Part shown: piece after piece, positions 37,167-47,671 of the stretch
Numbering within the stretch: the first letter of the stretch is position 1
Layout of the letters: the number at the start of each line of letters is the position of its first letter
The notes under the pieces: model-generated
The model's input: the letters and a program-made list of their open reading frames with translations, nothing else
Database searches by the model: none
What the model was told of the DNA's origin: nothing
Position numbers and translations under genes: made by a program
DNA from: Ostreococcus lucimarinus CCE9901
Taxonomy: Eukaryota; Chlorophyta; Mamiellophyceae; Mamiellales; Bathycoccaceae
Direction: 5' to 3'
DNA: 64,000 nt
Assembly: GCF_000092065.1 (NCBI RefSeq)
Contig: NC_009359.1
Location: 124,001-188,000, forward strand

Positions 37167-38783
37167 CTGGGAGAAGAAGAAATCCTGGGGGTTGATGCCG
37201 AGATCCCAAAGCTCGCAGTCGTCGAGCGCGGGGTCGCACTCGTCGTCTGCGAAGAAAATCTCTTCGCCGCCGACGTGCCCGGCGGCGGTGCCGAAGCGGC
37301 AAGGAGCGCCCCACTCCTCGCGGATGAGCGTCATTTTTTGTGGCTCGTCCGTGCGCTTGGGAAAGAAGCACAGCTTGAGGACGAAGGAGTATCGCGGGAC
37401 TCCGGCGATTTGGCTCGGCGTGGAGACGCGATGGAGGATGTCCTGATCCATGAGAACGACGCGACCCGGCTGCGGGCGGACGAAGACGCCGGTGCCGGTG
37501 CCGGGGTCGAGGAAGAGCGTCTCGGCGTCGAAAGCGGCGGGCCAGTGACCTGGGTTGAGATAGACCATGGCGGATACGAATAGCGGTCGGCCTCGCTCGC
37601 GATTGACGTACGAACCGTAGCGCTCGACCCAAGGCGCGGACGGATCGAGCTGGCTCGGGTCCATGTCTATATGCCAGTTGAACATGTCGCCGTACACCGC
37701 GGCGTTACCGATGGCTGAGCAAATGCTCGAGCCCCCCCACGCACCGGGGACGGCGTCCGGCTCGAGTGCATCGCTCGGCATGGTGCGTATGTCGTACTCT
37801 GGGTATAACGCCGCCAAGCGAGCGCGAAACGCGCGCACAGCGTCGGTCTTCATGACTTCTTCCAACGTCTCCGGCGTCAGTCCCCAGCTCGGCGGCGGCG
37901 ATTCGCCGTCTTCACCTTCCAACCCATCGCGCGTCTCCCGGTTCCACTTTCCCGGCGGCGGTCCTGTTTCGGTGAAGTGGTCGTATCCAACCTCGGTAAG
38001 CGCGTCGAGAAGCGCCGCGCGCAACGGCTCGCCGACGACGCCGTCGATGGCGACGACGTGCGACGAATCGCTCCGTAAGCGCTCTTCCCCCCGAGCCATG
38101 CTCGCCGTATCCAAAACCTCGGCTCGATCCATCGAAACCGCCATAGCTGTCGTCACTCGCCCTAAATCCCACGCATCCTTCGCGCCCTCGTACTCAAAAT
38201 CGACGTGCTCGTTCACGTCGTACGAATCCGCCTCCGTCGTCGGCTTCAAATTCCAATACCTCTCATGCGCCTCAACCACGCTCTTCGCCGCCTCTCCCAG
38301 CGTCCCGAGTCTCAACTTCTCCGTGAACACCCCGAACACCGCCCCCTCGAACCCCTCTTCGTTCATCTCCAGCTTCAAATCCGGCATCAGCGCCTTCGCC
38401 GCGTCGCCGTCCAGCATGACGACGCGTTCGCCGACCCCGTCTTCGTCCTCTTCCCCGTACGTCCCGCGCACGCTCGACGTCATCTCGCTCGCGCGCACGC
38501 CGCGCGTCTCGATCTCACCGAGCTCGACGCCGGAGTCCTCCACCGCGGCGCGCAGCGCGTCGACGAGTTCGCGCACGCGCGGGATCTCCGCCGCGCCGTA
38601 CCCAAACAGCGCCACGCGCGCGACCGCGACCGCGTTCGGCGTCGCGGCGCCGCGCGCGCGCGCGACGCGCGACGCCGCGCGCTCGCGCCGCGCGCCCGCG
38701 CGACGCGTCGACGGACGGTGCGCGCGCGCGCGCGGCGCGAGCGCGCGCATCGCGCTCGAGAGTGCCGTCGGCGCGCGCGTCAA
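37116..38783 (-). CDS. 2-oxoglutarate/Fe(II)-type dioxygenase, plastid-targeted
   Basis: 555 aa; Met at residue 12 is a possible alternative start. About 50 residues look like a transit peptide. A small alpha/beta region follows (ARVALFGYGAAEIPRVRELV). The C-terminal half is a 2OG-Fe(II) fold: iron ligands in MFNWHIDMDPSQ (HxD) and MDQDILHRVSTPS, with the 2OG-binding Arg in PRYSFVLKLCFFP. The extreme C-terminus is a run of twelve Asp encoded by a GTC/GAC trinucleotide repeat. Substrate unknown. A CATATATATG element lies 140 bp upstream of the start. Confidence 0.75.
37131..37166. repeat. (GTC)12 trinucleotide microsatellite in coding sequence
   Basis: Twelve perfect GTC units. Read on the minus strand they encode the poly-Asp tail of the 2OG oxygenase, four codons before its stop. 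Confidence 0.95.
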
Positions 38784-38922
38784 CGCCTTTTCGCGGGAAC
38801 AAACGTAGGCGCGAGACTGTTTGCCCAGTGACAGCTCATCGGCGACGCGCGACTGGAACGGCGCGGCGTCTCGGCGTGATTTGATGTGCGTTACAACCCA
38901 GACGGTGCGCAGTTTTATTGTT

Positions 38923-38932
38923 CATATATATG
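38923..38932 (-). promoter_or_regulatory. TATA-like element upstream of the 2OG oxygenase
   Basis: CATATATATG is a perfect palindrome and the only strong AT run between the two minus-strand genes. It lies 140 bp upstream of the oxygenase start at 38783, and just past the stop of the upstream gene (38950). It could instead belong to the 3' processing region of that gene. Confidence 0.4.
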
Positions 38933-38949
38933 CCGCGGGCCGGCGGCGC

Positions 38950-39519
38950 TCAGAGGTAGACGCAGTACGCGCCGGCGAGGGACAGCAACGCCATCAACGC
39001 CTCCGGGACGTAGTGCATCGGGTACTTGACGGACAAGTTGTTCTTCAACAAGTTCCACTTGGCGTTCCAAGGATACAGCACACCGACCGCGAACGACGCG
39101 AAGAGCGCGATTTTAGCGCCCGTGGCGACGTCGAGCTGTTGCACGGCGTACACGAGGCCGGCGAAGGCGACCGAGGAGCCGCGAATCCAAAACTGCGTCA
39201 ATTGATCCGCCGACGCGTTGAAGTGGTCGGTGATCATCTTCGCCGGGACCAAGAGCATTTGCAGCGCGTAGACGCCCATGACGGCGCTGAACGCGGTGAC
39301 GTACTGCGCGGAGGTGATGATGCGCGCAGGCGGCGGCGGCGGCGGCGCTTTACCCGCGATCTGCGCGACTTCGCGCGTTTGTTGGCGCTGCGTCGGCGCG
39401 AAATTCGCGGCATTCGCCGTCGGCGCGTTCGCGCGGACGATCGGCGTCGCGCGTCGCGCGTGCGCGCGCGCGCGCACCGCGGGGCGGGCGAGAACGGTGG
39501 AGGTCGTCAAGGTGAACAT
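38950..39519 (-). CDS. Plastid multi-pass membrane protein of unknown function
   Basis: 189 aa from the ATG at 39519, which gives a transit peptide ending ATPIVRA. A poly-Pro stretch (GKAPPPPPPARIITS) precedes four hydrophobic segments: YVTAFSAVMGVYALQMLLV, FWIRGSSVAFAGLVYAV, IALFASFAVGVLYPW and VPEALMALLSLAGAYCVYL. A family match is not apparent to me. The layout resembles small four-helix proteins of algal thylakoid or envelope membranes. Confidence 0.75.
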   Translation of the reverse strand: MFTLTTSTVLARPAVRARAHARRATPIVRANAPTANAANFAPTQRQQTREVAQIAGKAPPPPPPARIITSAQYVTAFSAVMGVYALQMLLVPAKMITDHFNASADQLTQFWIRGSSVAFAGLVYAVQQLDVATGAKIALFASFAVGVLYPWNAKWNLLKNNLSVKYPMHYVPEALMALLSLAGAYCVYL

Positions 39520-39682
39520 GTTCTGTCGGCGGGCGAGCGTACGGTGCGCGTCGACGAGCGTCGTGTTGTGACGACTCTCGGAATGCGTGAGAATTATAAT
39601 CGTGCTGACGCGGCATGAAAATGACGCTGAAAAAAAATGTCCGATTTTCGGGCGCGAGACGCGACGCGACGCGACGCGGGGG

Positions 39683-40882
39683 TCACGCGACGCGCGCGAG
39701 ATCGAAGGCGTCGACGACGGCGTCGGGCGCGCGCGCGCGATAGCGAAACGCGGCGTCGTCGGCGCCTTGGTATGGAACGACGCGAAGGGCGCAAGACGCG
39801 CGATCGGAGGCGTCGTCAAAGTCGCAAATCAAGGCGCCGAACTTTGACGCGTCGGGGGCTCGAACGCACGTCGGCGAAGACGCGAGACAGGAGGTGGAGT
39901 ATACCTTGGCCCAGATGCCGCTGTCGGTGAGTTGAGCTTCATTTTTGTAGCCGCCGATGCCGACGACGGCGACGGCGGTCAGACCGTCGTTTGAAGAGGC
40001 TCGAGACGGCCGAAGCAAGACGCGACGCGTCTCGCGGTCGTAGACTTGAAGATCTTCTCGCGTGAAATCGTAGACCTTGGAGCCGAAGCGATTCATGGTG
40101 AAAGAACGACTGTACACGTGTGCGTGTCCAGTGACTATAAACGCGCCGTATTTGCGACATATTTCGTACGCCCCGAATCCCACCGCGTCGCCTTTGTAGC
40201 TGACTTGCAAGCGCTCTTGCGTCATGTGCCACACGCAAATTTTCCATTTTCTCTTCGACGAACTCAACGCGCGCTCTAAAAAGTCGTAGTGGTCGCGATT
40301 GGCCGACTCCCCAGGTCGTTCGGCGCCGACGGAAGACAGTACGATCAAAACATCAGGGGTTTCCATGATGAAATCTTCGCCGTACGATCCCGAATACGTC
40401 GAACCTCGCAACGTCGGAAGTTGCCGCCGTAATAAACTTTGGTAGCCGCGTGGTCCACTCCAAAGATCACTGACACCGTCCCATCCATCGACGTCGTGAT
40501 TTCCTTTACTCGCGATGTACGATATTCCCCGCCTCCAAACATGTTCCGTGAGGAAGCGAAAGAAGCTCGTGGGAGACGACGCGTAATCGAGATCGCCCGC
40601 GTGCACGATCAAGTCCGCACCGGCGTCCGCGGCGAGTCGGAAAACGTTCTTTGCGCGAGAATACGCGCCGCAGTATTTGCCATCAAACGTTTGACACTCC
40701 ACGCCATCGACTTTGTACGATGGTCGGCGAACATTTCCAAGGTAGTCTGTCCAAACCGAGCCTGGCTTGTCGTTGCCTATGCCCGTGTCCCCTATGAACG
40801 CGATGCGCAGCGCGCACGTGCATCGTGGTGCGTAAAGCAATGCGAGCGACAAAAGCACGAACGCGTGTCTTGAGGTGTGCAT
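39683..40882 (-). CDS. Secreted/vacuolar calcineurin-like metallophosphoesterase
   Basis: 399 aa from the ATG at 40882. The N-terminus is a signal peptide (HAFVLLSLALLYAPRCTCA). All metal-binding motifs are present: IAFIGDTG, IVHAGDLDYA, ASKGNHDVDG, CVWHMTQ and VTGHAHVYSRS. It resembles purple-acid-phosphatase-like extracellular phosphoesterases but with an algal/oomycete-type spacing. The C-terminal part (about 310-399) has four cysteines and is otherwise unremarkable. A role in phosphate scavenging is plausible but inferred. Confidence 0.85.
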   Translation of the reverse strand: MHTSRHAFVLLSLALLYAPRCTCALRIAFIGDTGIGNDKPGSVWTDYLGNVRRPSYKVDGVECQTFDGKYCGAYSRAKNVFRLAADAGADLIVHAGDLDYASSPTSFFRFLTEHVWRRGISYIASKGNHDVDGWDGVSDLWSGPRGYQSLLRRQLPTLRGSTYSGSYGEDFIMETPDVLIVLSSVGAERPGESANRDHYDFLERALSSSKRKWKICVWHMTQERLQVSYKGDAVGFGAYEICRKYGAFIVTGHAHVYSRSFTMNRFGSKVYDFTREDLQVYDRETRRVLLRPSRASSNDGLTAVAVVGIGGYKNEAQLTDSGIWAKVYSTSCLASSPTCVRAPDASKFGALICDFDDASDRASCALRVVPYQGADDAAFRYRARAPDAVVDAFDLARVA

Positions 40883-40977
40883 GATGCGTGCGCGTGTGAA
40901 GCACCAAGGCGGGGATAGATTTTCCAATATCGGTCACATCAAATTCACATGGGCGAGTTAACATCCGCGCTCTTCGA

Positions 40978-42540
40978 CTACGCGCTCTTACCCGGAGACT
41001 TGAGCGAGAACAAACGCTTCACAGCACTGTTGCTCTTCTTTACGCTTGTCGGGGTAGCCATGGACGCGGAACGCGGTGTTTTATACGAAATGGCATCGTC
41101 GTCTGCGCCACGTGGGCTGGCGTGTGCCCGCGAGAACGAGTTGGGCGATAACGGCGTGGACACCGCGAGCTTCGTGAGAGACACATTCTTTTCCCACGGG
41201 ACGAACGTAGTATCGTTCATGTGTTGCAGACTCCAAGGCGGACACTCGTTGAGCTTGCGCTTGCAGTTGCCTCCCAAAAATTCTGGTACGCGATCGACGC
41301 CTCCCATGATGGCGGCGAGCTTGGTCAAGTTACCACGCTTGACCGAACCTAATATTCGAACTTTCGCTCGCACTCGACTTGGTAGAATTGCAGAAAATGT
41401 GGACCAAACAACTCGCGCACCGATCGGTACATTGACGACGTACGTGCGATAGAGAAACTCCGGGAAATTTGCATCAACTTCTTGCAAACGCTTGAAGACG
41501 GCGATGTTGCGACTCGACAAGAGACTCAAACCCGCCCCCTTCATGTCGATCACGTGCACGATTTTATCTCGCGCGATCGATCCAGGGCGTCTCGCCATCT
41601 CTGGCAACAACGTCTTAATCATGTACCCTTGCATGCGCATTCTTTGCCCTACTATATCTTCCACGCTCGCGGTTTTGAGCATCTTCTCGACGTCCAACGT
41701 GCCAAGACGCTCTACGTAAACCGGCACACCCAGCGGGGTATTGGCCGTGTACCAACCGCCCTGATATCCCTCATACATATGTTCGCGACTCTCGGCACTC
41801 ACAGCCTCCCAAGATTTCATGGCCTCTTCTAAATCGTGCGTCGCGTGCCACTCCGCTCGTCGTCGCATGTCTCCCGCGGCGACGCTCGCCTTCGTCCCGC
41901 CCGCCACCAATCCTCGCTCGTACGCTTCCCGCACGTCCAACTCAGGATTTCCACTATCAACAATCATATCTTTATGCAGCGCGCTCACTTCGAATTCCCG
42001 CTGCAGCGCGTGAAGCTCGACCATATATCCCTCCGCTTCGCGCTTCGCCCGCATCGCGTTCTCGAGTTTCGCGCGCGCCGTCGCCGAGCTCTCCGCTTCA
42101 CCCGCTCCCCGCACGCTCCGCGATCGCGCGCTAGCGCTTCGATATCCCATCATTCTCGCTTGAAACTCTCGTCGCTGCGCCCGAACCTTCCTCGGCGTGA
42201 GCGCGTTCCGCGTTTGACTCAACGCGCGTCTCGCGACGAACCACGCGCACGCGAGCGCGACCGCGCAGTAGCTCACAAGCTTCGCTCTGAGCGTCGGTCG
42301 CGCGCGCAGCAGCGCCGCGACGCCCACTGGCGGCGTTACGTACCGCGCGCGCGCGCGCAAGGCCTCAGCCATCACCGGTGCGGACCAGGATCGTTCGCCG
42401 TCGACGCGTTTCGCGGGTCGATCGACATCGCGACCGGTGAACTCCCACGCCGACGCCGTCGCGGTGCGCGCGAGGACGGCGACGGTGACGGCGCACGCGA
42501 TGCGTGACAGGTTTCGCGCGCGTCGCGCGCGGGCGCGCAT
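40978..42540 (-). CDS. Sec14-like CRAL-TRIO lipid-binding protein with N-terminal membrane segments
   Basis: 520 aa. The N-terminus has a signal-like hydrophobic stretch (RIACAVTVAVLARTATASA) and a second near 90-105 (LVSYCAVALACAWFVARRAL). The CRAL-TRIO domain occupies about 240-430: GGWYTANTPLGVPVYVERLG, then KIVHVIDMKGAGLSLLSSRN, ANFPEFLYRTYVVNVPIGAR and WSTFSAILPSRVRAKVRILG. This domain binds or exchanges phosphatidylinositol and other lipids. The C-terminus is Ser-rich and basic. It differs from soluble Sec14 in having an apparent membrane anchor, suggesting work at the ER or an organelle surface. Confidence 0.82.
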   Translation of the reverse strand: MRARARRARNLSRIACAVTVAVLARTATASAWEFTGRDVDRPAKRVDGERSWSAPVMAEALRARARYVTPPVGVAALLRARPTLRAKLVSYCAVALACAWFVARRALSQTRNALTPRKVRAQRREFQARMMGYRSASARSRSVRGAGEAESSATARAKLENAMRAKREAEGYMVELHALQREFEVSALHKDMIVDSGNPELDVREAYERGLVAGGTKASVAAGDMRRRAEWHATHDLEEAMKSWEAVSAESREHMYEGYQGGWYTANTPLGVPVYVERLGTLDVEKMLKTASVEDIVGQRMRMQGYMIKTLLPEMARRPGSIARDKIVHVIDMKGAGLSLLSSRNIAVFKRLQEVDANFPEFLYRTYVVNVPIGARVVWSTFSAILPSRVRAKVRILGSVKRGNLTKLAAIMGGVDRVPEFLGGNCKRKLNECPPWSLQHMNDTTFVPWEKNVSLTKLAVSTPLSPNSFSRAHASPRGADDDAISYKTPRSASMATPTSVKKSNSAVKRLFSLKSPGKSA

Positions 42541-42700
42541 GTCGCGGTCCGGCGCGCGCGTGTGCGGGCGCGCGCGGTCGTCGTCTCTGCAGCAGATAGA
42601 TATTTGCAGATAGATATTTTGGGTCGTTCGCTAAGCTCAAATGACAAAGGAAATATTAAAGCGCGCGGAGGTCGCGACGCGGACGCGAGCGCGCGCGCGC

Positions 42701-43915
42701 TCACTTGCCCGCGATCATGTCCTCGGACACGCGGTGGATGCTGTCGACGAGGTAGGCGACTTTTTCGACGTCTTCCTTGCCGCCCAAACCGGCGCCGAGG
42801 TTCGCGATGAGCTTTTGCGGACCGAAATCCTCAAGCATTTGCGTCACCTCTCTTTCGATGCCTTCGAAAGACGAGCCGCCTTCTTTGTTCAACAGGCTTG
42901 GGTCGAAGTTACCCTGAACGCCGGAGGGTTGGACGCCGCGCGTCTCGGCGTCGTGACTCAAGACGTCGCGGGCGACGACGCGGTCCATCGCGGTGTCGAT
43001 GGTGATGATGTCGTAACCGGCGCGCTGAAGGGCGGCGAGACCGTACGGGGCATCGCGCGCGAATCCCAGCAAAGGCACGGTCGGGTGGCGCTTTTTCAAT
43101 TCGCGCGCAATCTTCTCCATGCACGGCATGGCGTACTCGTAAAAGCTTTCCTCGGTGATGTGCTCGCACATCGCCTCAAACACTTGCACCATGTGCACCC
43201 CAGCCTTGACTTGCGCGTCGAGGTAATCGATCACAACGTCCGTCAGAATGTCCAACAACTTTTGCGCTTCCTTGGGGTGTTCTTTCAACCATCGCATCCC
43301 CGCATCCGTGTTCTTTCTCGACGACCCGCCGACCATGTAATACATGAGCGTCCACGGCGCCGCGCTGAACCCGATTAGCGGCACTCCCAAGCCTTCCTTT
43401 TCGATCTGCACGTTGATCTCCTTGACGCTCGCCAGCACGTGCGCCAACTTTTCGTTCACATCGATCGATTCCGGCACTCGATGCATATCCTCCGGTCCCC
43501 GAAGCGGATTCGGCACCAATATCCCCTTCCCGCCCGGCATCTCCACCTCGATGTTCAGCGCCTCCGCGATGACTAAGATATCGCTGAACAAAATCGCCGC
43601 GTCCAGGTTATAACGTCGAATCGGTTGCATCGTCACCTCCGCCACGTCTTTCGGGTCCGCCAGCAGCTCGAGAAAGTTTTTCCCCGTCGATTTCTTATAC
43701 TCGTTGTACTCGGGCAGGTGGCGTCCCGCCTGTCTGAACAGCCACACCGGCGTGCGTTCGACCCGCTCTCCGCGCGCCGCGCGAATCATCAGATCGTTCG
43801 CCGGCGTCGCGTTCGCGTTCGCGCGCGTCCGCGTCGCCTCGGCGCGTCGCGTTCGTCGTCGCGTCGCCGCCCGCGCGGGCGTCGACGGCGTCGATCGCAT
43901 CGCGCGCGTCGCCAT
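42701..43915 (-). CDS. HEME: Uroporphyrinogen decarboxylase, plastid precursor
   Basis: 404 aa from the ATG at 43915. Decarboxylates uroporphyrinogen III to coproporphyrinogen III in the plastid tetrapyrrole pathway. The transit peptide (about 1-42) is Arg/Thr/Ala-rich. Family blocks: [67 protein letters not shown] and [21 protein letters not shown] is a slight variant of the usual MRQAGRYLPEY active-site motif. It shares a divergent promoter with TSR1 and lies about 5.7 kb from the Mg-chelatase H gene of the same pathway. Confidence 0.95.
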   Translation of the reverse strand: MATRAMRSTPSTPARAATRRRTRRAEATRTRANANATPANDLMIRAARGERVERTPVWLFRQAGRHLPEYNEYKKSTGKNFLELLADPKDVAEVTMQPIRRYNLDAAILFSDILVIAEALNIEVEMPGGKGILVPNPLRGPEDMHRVPESIDVNEKLAHVLASVKEINVQIEKEGLGVPLIGFSAAPWTLMYYMVGGSSRKNTDAGMRWLKEHPKEAQKLLDILTDVVIDYLDAQVKAGVHMVQVFEAMCEHITEESFYEYAMPCMEKIARELKKRHPTVPLLGFARDAPYGLAALQRAGYDIITIDTAMDRVVARDVLSHDAETRGVQPSGVQGNFDPSLLNKEGGSSFEGIEREVTQMLEDFGPQKLIANLGAGLGGKEDVEKVAYLVDSIHRVSEDMIAGK

Positions 43916-44249
43916 CGCGCGTCCTTCGGCGTCCACTCGCGAGTCGCGCGCGCGCCGGTCCCGCGCCGGGCGTCGAGGGCGTCGAGCCGCGTGCGTTCGC
44001 GCGCGCGCCGGGTCGTCGGCCTCGCGCGGGTCCGCGCGGCGACGTGCGGCGTCGCGACGGCGTTATCCGCGCGCGGGGCGCGCGCTTTTGATTAGACGCA
44101 CCGTATTTAAGGGATCTATATACGCCGTCGTACTGTTTGCTCGATGTCGTTCGAGCCGCCGCCGCCGCCGCGCGCGCGTCGACGCCGCGCTTCGCCGCGC
44201 GCGTCGCCGGGCGCGCTCGCGACGCGACCGCGCGCGAGAGTCGCGCGCG
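43916..44249. promoter_or_regulatory. Divergent promoter region of UROD and TSR1
   Basis: 334 bp between the two start codons. The UROD side is CGCG-rich. On the plus strand TATTTAAG (44104-44111) and CTATATAC (about 44116-44123) sit 130 to 145 bp before the TSR1 ATG. TATTTAAG is the same octamer found upstream of psaG. No gene is seen in this segment. Confidence 0.5.
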
Positions 44250-46799
44250 ATGCCCGGCCCGAGCGCGCACGGGCAGCGAAACAAGAAACACAACAGCGGG
44301 AAGCATCAATCGAAACACTCGTGGAGGAAGCACAAGACGTCGAGCGATGCGTCGACGCGCGAGATGTTCGGCGCGCGCGCGCGGGCGTCGATGAAGATCG
44401 GACACGGCGTGGGGAATAAACGCGAGCGGGCGCTGCGAGGGAAACAGATTCGAGACGCGAACAGAGAGGCGCTGGTGATGGAACGAAGACACGCGAGGGC
44501 GACGCCGAGAGTCGTGGGCGTGTTGGCGTTCAACGAGGAAGAACAGGGATTGGATGATTTGCGAGCGTGCTTGGAGACGTTGGTGCGAACGATGCGAGGG
44601 GATGAGGACGCTGGGGGGGAGGAGGAGGCGGGGACGTTCGTTAAGGGGATGTTTGACGATTGCGTGACGCCGCGGACGACGACGTGCGGGCGGCATCGGC
44701 AACGAGTTTCGTTTCTTTTGATCAACTCAGCGAACGTGATGTCGGCGTTGGAGACGCTCAAAGTGTGCGATTTGTTGATGGTGATCGCGCCCGTGAGCGC
44801 GCACGAGCCGAGCGCGGTGGTGGCGCGGTGTTTACCGACGCTGAAGGCGCTCGGGATTCCGCAAACGCTCCTCGCGCTCAGAGGATTGGACGACGTGAAG
44901 CAAGCGAAGAGGCAAGAGGTGAAAAAAGCGATGCTGAACATCGTCGCGACAGAGTTACAAATTCCCACCGACCGCGTGAAAACGCTACCGGCCACATCGC
45001 GAGCCGAATTCACCGAGTTGGTGCGACAAACGGTGGAGCTTCGCGGCGAGACGCCGCGTTGGCGCGGTCAGCGGCCGTATGTGCTCGCGCATCGTCGCGA
45101 GATCATCCCCGACGTGAGCGACGATCGATTTGCTACCGTCGTCGTTGAAGGGTACGTTCGTGGTGTGCCTGCGACCGCGAGTCAGCTTTGGCATTTGCCG
45201 GGCGTGGGCGACTTCCCAGTCGTTAAAATTGAGTCCATCGCCGAGCCTGCGCAGGCGCGCGCGAACGCTGTGAGTCGTAACGACGCAGCGATGGAAGGTA
45301 ACGAGGTACTGATGACGTGGACGCGGGATGCCAACATAGCTCAGGAAGTTATGCGGGAAAACCAACCGGATTCAATGGCTGGTGAACAAACGTGGCCGAC
45401 GGCAACAGAGCTCCAACTCGCCGAGCTCGAGGCGAAGAGGAAAACTCGCCCGGCTGGTATGAGCGATTATCAAGCATCGTGGCTTTTAGACGCCAACGAA
45501 GATGGCAACGCCAATGAAGACGCAGATGATGCCGACGACGCCACCATGGACGACGCGCCTGGAGATGACACATTTGGCGCCGAGGCGGAGATGCGCGAAG
45601 GCGGTGCCGACATCGCGGAAGATGGGGAATCAGATGAAGAATGGGTGAATGCTGGTGGTGATGATGAAGACGAGGTCGATTTGGAAACGCGTCGAAACCT
45701 GGACATGGCCGAGCGCGATAGTAACAAGCGCGCGGCGCTTCAAGACGCAGAGAATGAGGACATGAAGTTTCCAGACGAAATGGACACGCCAGCGCATTGC
45801 GTCGCTCGCGACAGATTCGCAAAGTACAGAGGGTTAAAATCTTTCAGATCTTCGCCGTGGGATCCCAAAGAGTCGCTTCCCTACGATTACTCGCGCGTGT
45901 TTGCGTTCGAAAACTTCAAGCGCGCGCATAAACGCGCGCTACAAGTTCAAGAAGAGGACTCAGTGGGCGGCGCGCAAATCGGAACGTACGTGCGAATCAC
46001 CATCGCTGGCGTCCCACGCGTTCCCGTCACCGCTCTTTTCGAAGGCTTGGGCGGATACGAAGCCCCGAATCCGAACGTGTGCCCGCGGAGCGAAGATGGC
46101 AAGATCGGTCTCGGCGTTGGTCCGTCCTGGAGCGGTTGGGTTGGTGGCGCCGGGCCTGTGGTGTTGAGTGGCTTGATGCAGTACGAGTCATGCCTTTCGC
46201 TGATGAACTATTGCGTCACAAAGTCGACGTACTACGACGCGCCGTTAAAGTCGAAGGATCCACTTTGGTTCCACGTCGGATTTCGCCGCGAGCGCGCTGG
46301 TCCGGTGTATAACACCGATAATCTCGGCGATAAGCACAAGCTCGAGCGCTTTTTGCGCGCTCGCTCGCCGACGATTGCCAGCGTGTACGCGCCCATCACG
46401 TACGGGCCGGCGCCCGTGATCGGGTTCAAGGAATCGTTCACATCACACGGGATCAAAGTCGATCTCTGTCTCACGGGATCCGTACGCGATGCGAACCCAG
46501 ATAGAATCGTCCTCAAGCGAGTAATCCTGAGCGCGCTTCCGTTTCGTACGCACAAACACAAGGCGGTGGCGCGATACATGTTCCACAATCCCAACGACAT
46601 TCGTTGGTTCAAACCTTTGGAACTTTGGACAAAGTACGGATTGCGAGGTAAAATCGTCGAGCCCGTGGGCACGCACGGTCGCATGAAGTGCGTGTTCAAC
46701 AACGTCATCCATCAGCACGACACGATTTGCGCGACGCTTTATAAGCGCATCTACCCGAAATTCGCCGCATCGGAGCAGCACGCGCACGCCGCGACGTGA
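44250..46799 (+). CDS. TSR1: Pre-rRNA-processing protein TSR1 (40S ribosome biogenesis)
   Basis: 849 aa from the ATG at 44250. It begins with the basic TSR1/BMS1-type N-terminus (MPGPSAHGQRNKKHNSGKHQ). An inactive GTPase-like region follows (VSFLLINSANVMSALETLKV), then the AARP2CN domain (SQLWHLPGVGDFPVVKIESI), a long acidic Asp/Glu segment (about 420-490) and the C-terminal translation-factor-like DUF663 region (YGPAPVIGFKESFTSHGIKV to PYVFHNPNDIRWFKP-like and VGTHGRMKCVFNN). TSR1 binds late pre-40S particles and blocks premature initiation-factor binding. Length matches the family (about 800). Confidence 0.95.
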   Translation: MPGPSAHGQRNKKHNSGKHQSKHSWRKHKTSSDASTREMFGARARASMKIGHGVGNKRERALRGKQIRDANREALVMERRHARATPRVVGVLAFNEEEQGLDDLRACLETLVRTMRGDEDAGGEEEAGTFVKGMFDDCVTPRTTTCGRHRQRVSFLLINSANVMSALETLKVCDLLMVIAPVSAHEPSAVVARCLPTLKALGIPQTLLALRGLDDVKQAKRQEVKKAMLNIVATELQIPTDRVKTLPATSRAEFTELVRQTVELRGETPRWRGQRPYVLAHRREIIPDVSDDRFATVVVEGYVRGVPATASQLWHLPGVGDFPVVKIESIAEPAQARANAVSRNDAAMEGNEVLMTWTRDANIAQEVMRENQPDSMAGEQTWPTATELQLAELEAKRKTRPAGMSDYQASWLLDANEDGNANEDADDADDATMDDAPGDDTFGAEAEMREGGADIAEDGESDEEWVNAGGDDEDEVDLETRRNLDMAERDSNKRAALQDAENEDMKFPDEMDTPAHCVARDRFAKYRGLKSFRSSPWDPKESLPYDYSRVFAFENFKRAHKRALQVQEEDSVGGAQIGTYVRITIAGVPRVPVTALFEGLGGYEAPNPNVCPRSEDGKIGLGVGPSWSGWVGGAGPVVLSGLMQYESCLSLMNYCVTKSTYYDAPLKSKDPLWFHVGFRRERAGPVYNTDNLGDKHKLERFLRARSPTIASVYAPITYGPAPVIGFKESFTSHGIKVDLCLTGSVRDANPDRIVLKRVILSALPFRTHKHKAVARYMFHNPNDIRWFKPLELWTKYGLRGKIVEPVGTHGRMKCVFNNVIHQHDTICATLYKRIYPKFAASEQHAHAAT

Positions 46800-47038
46800 T
46801 TTAACGAAGCGAACGCGCGCGCGCGATGGCGGCACCGACACCCCGACGATGTAACGTAAATATTAGCACGAGTTTGAGTCGTAAAAGCGACGTCTGCGCG
46901 GTTTTCGTCGGCGCGGTTTTCATCATTTCAATAAACTAACGACACCATCGCCATCGCGTCGTCGTCGCCGCCATCGCGACGCCCGACCAAAGACAACACT
47001 CTACGTCCGCGCGCGCGCTTCCGCGTCGTCGAGATCGA

Positions 47039-47419
47039 TTAATCATCATCCTTAAACTCGCGTCTATCCAAGTACCGACTCGGGCGCAGCTCCGCGATCT
47101 CCTCCGGCGACATTTGTTCCCCGGTCGCCTTCAGCGTCGCCCTGTTCAGCTCGCGAATCTCTTCCAATCGCTCCTTATCCCGTCGCTCCTGCCACACGAA
47201 GAAGATCGGGATCCCGAGCCCCGCGCCGAGGCCCAGCACGGCGGCCCCGATGGCGGTCACCGTCTCCTCGTTCAGGTCGATCGCCGTCTGCGCCACCACC
47301 TGCGCGGCGTTCGCGCGCGGCGACACCGCGATCGCGCGACGCGATCGTCGCGCGACGTTCGCGCGCGCCGACGCGCGCGCGACGCGCGCGGGCGCGACGG
47401 TGTTCGTCACCGCGCGCAT
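47039..47419 (-). CDS. Small plastid protein with one membrane helix, function unknown
   Basis: 126 aa from the ATG at 47419; the frame is open far upstream but the transit-peptide-like start MRAVTNTVAPARVARASARA is convincing. One hydrophobic helix (VTAIGAAVLGLGAGLGIPIF) is followed by a charged stromal-type tail (WQERRDKERLEEIRELNRAT, ending RYLDRREFKDDD). The charged tail looks conserved in style, but I cannot name a family. It is divergent from the OPTI gene with 252 bp between starts. Confidence 0.72.
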   Translation of the reverse strand: MRAVTNTVAPARVARASARANVARRSRRAIAVSPRANAAQVVAQTAIDLNEETVTAIGAAVLGLGAGLGIPIFFVWQERRDKERLEEIRELNRATLKATGEQMSPEEIAELRPSRYLDRREFKDDD

Positions 47420-47671
47420 GTTTCTGCGGTCGGCGCGCGACCGCGATAGGGTCGACGTCACGGCGATCGCGCGACCGCGGGCGCGGGCGCCGGCGAACCC
47501 GCGCGCGAGGTTGGACGCGCGGCGTCGAACGACGTCGCGTCGATCGCGCGCGCGCGGGAGTCGACTGCAGTCGACGACGCGCGGACGCGGCGCGCGCGAC
47601 GCGCGGGCGACGCGCGACGCGCGGGCGAAGGGCGAGGGGCGACGCGCGACGACGCGGCGCGCGCGGCCGCG

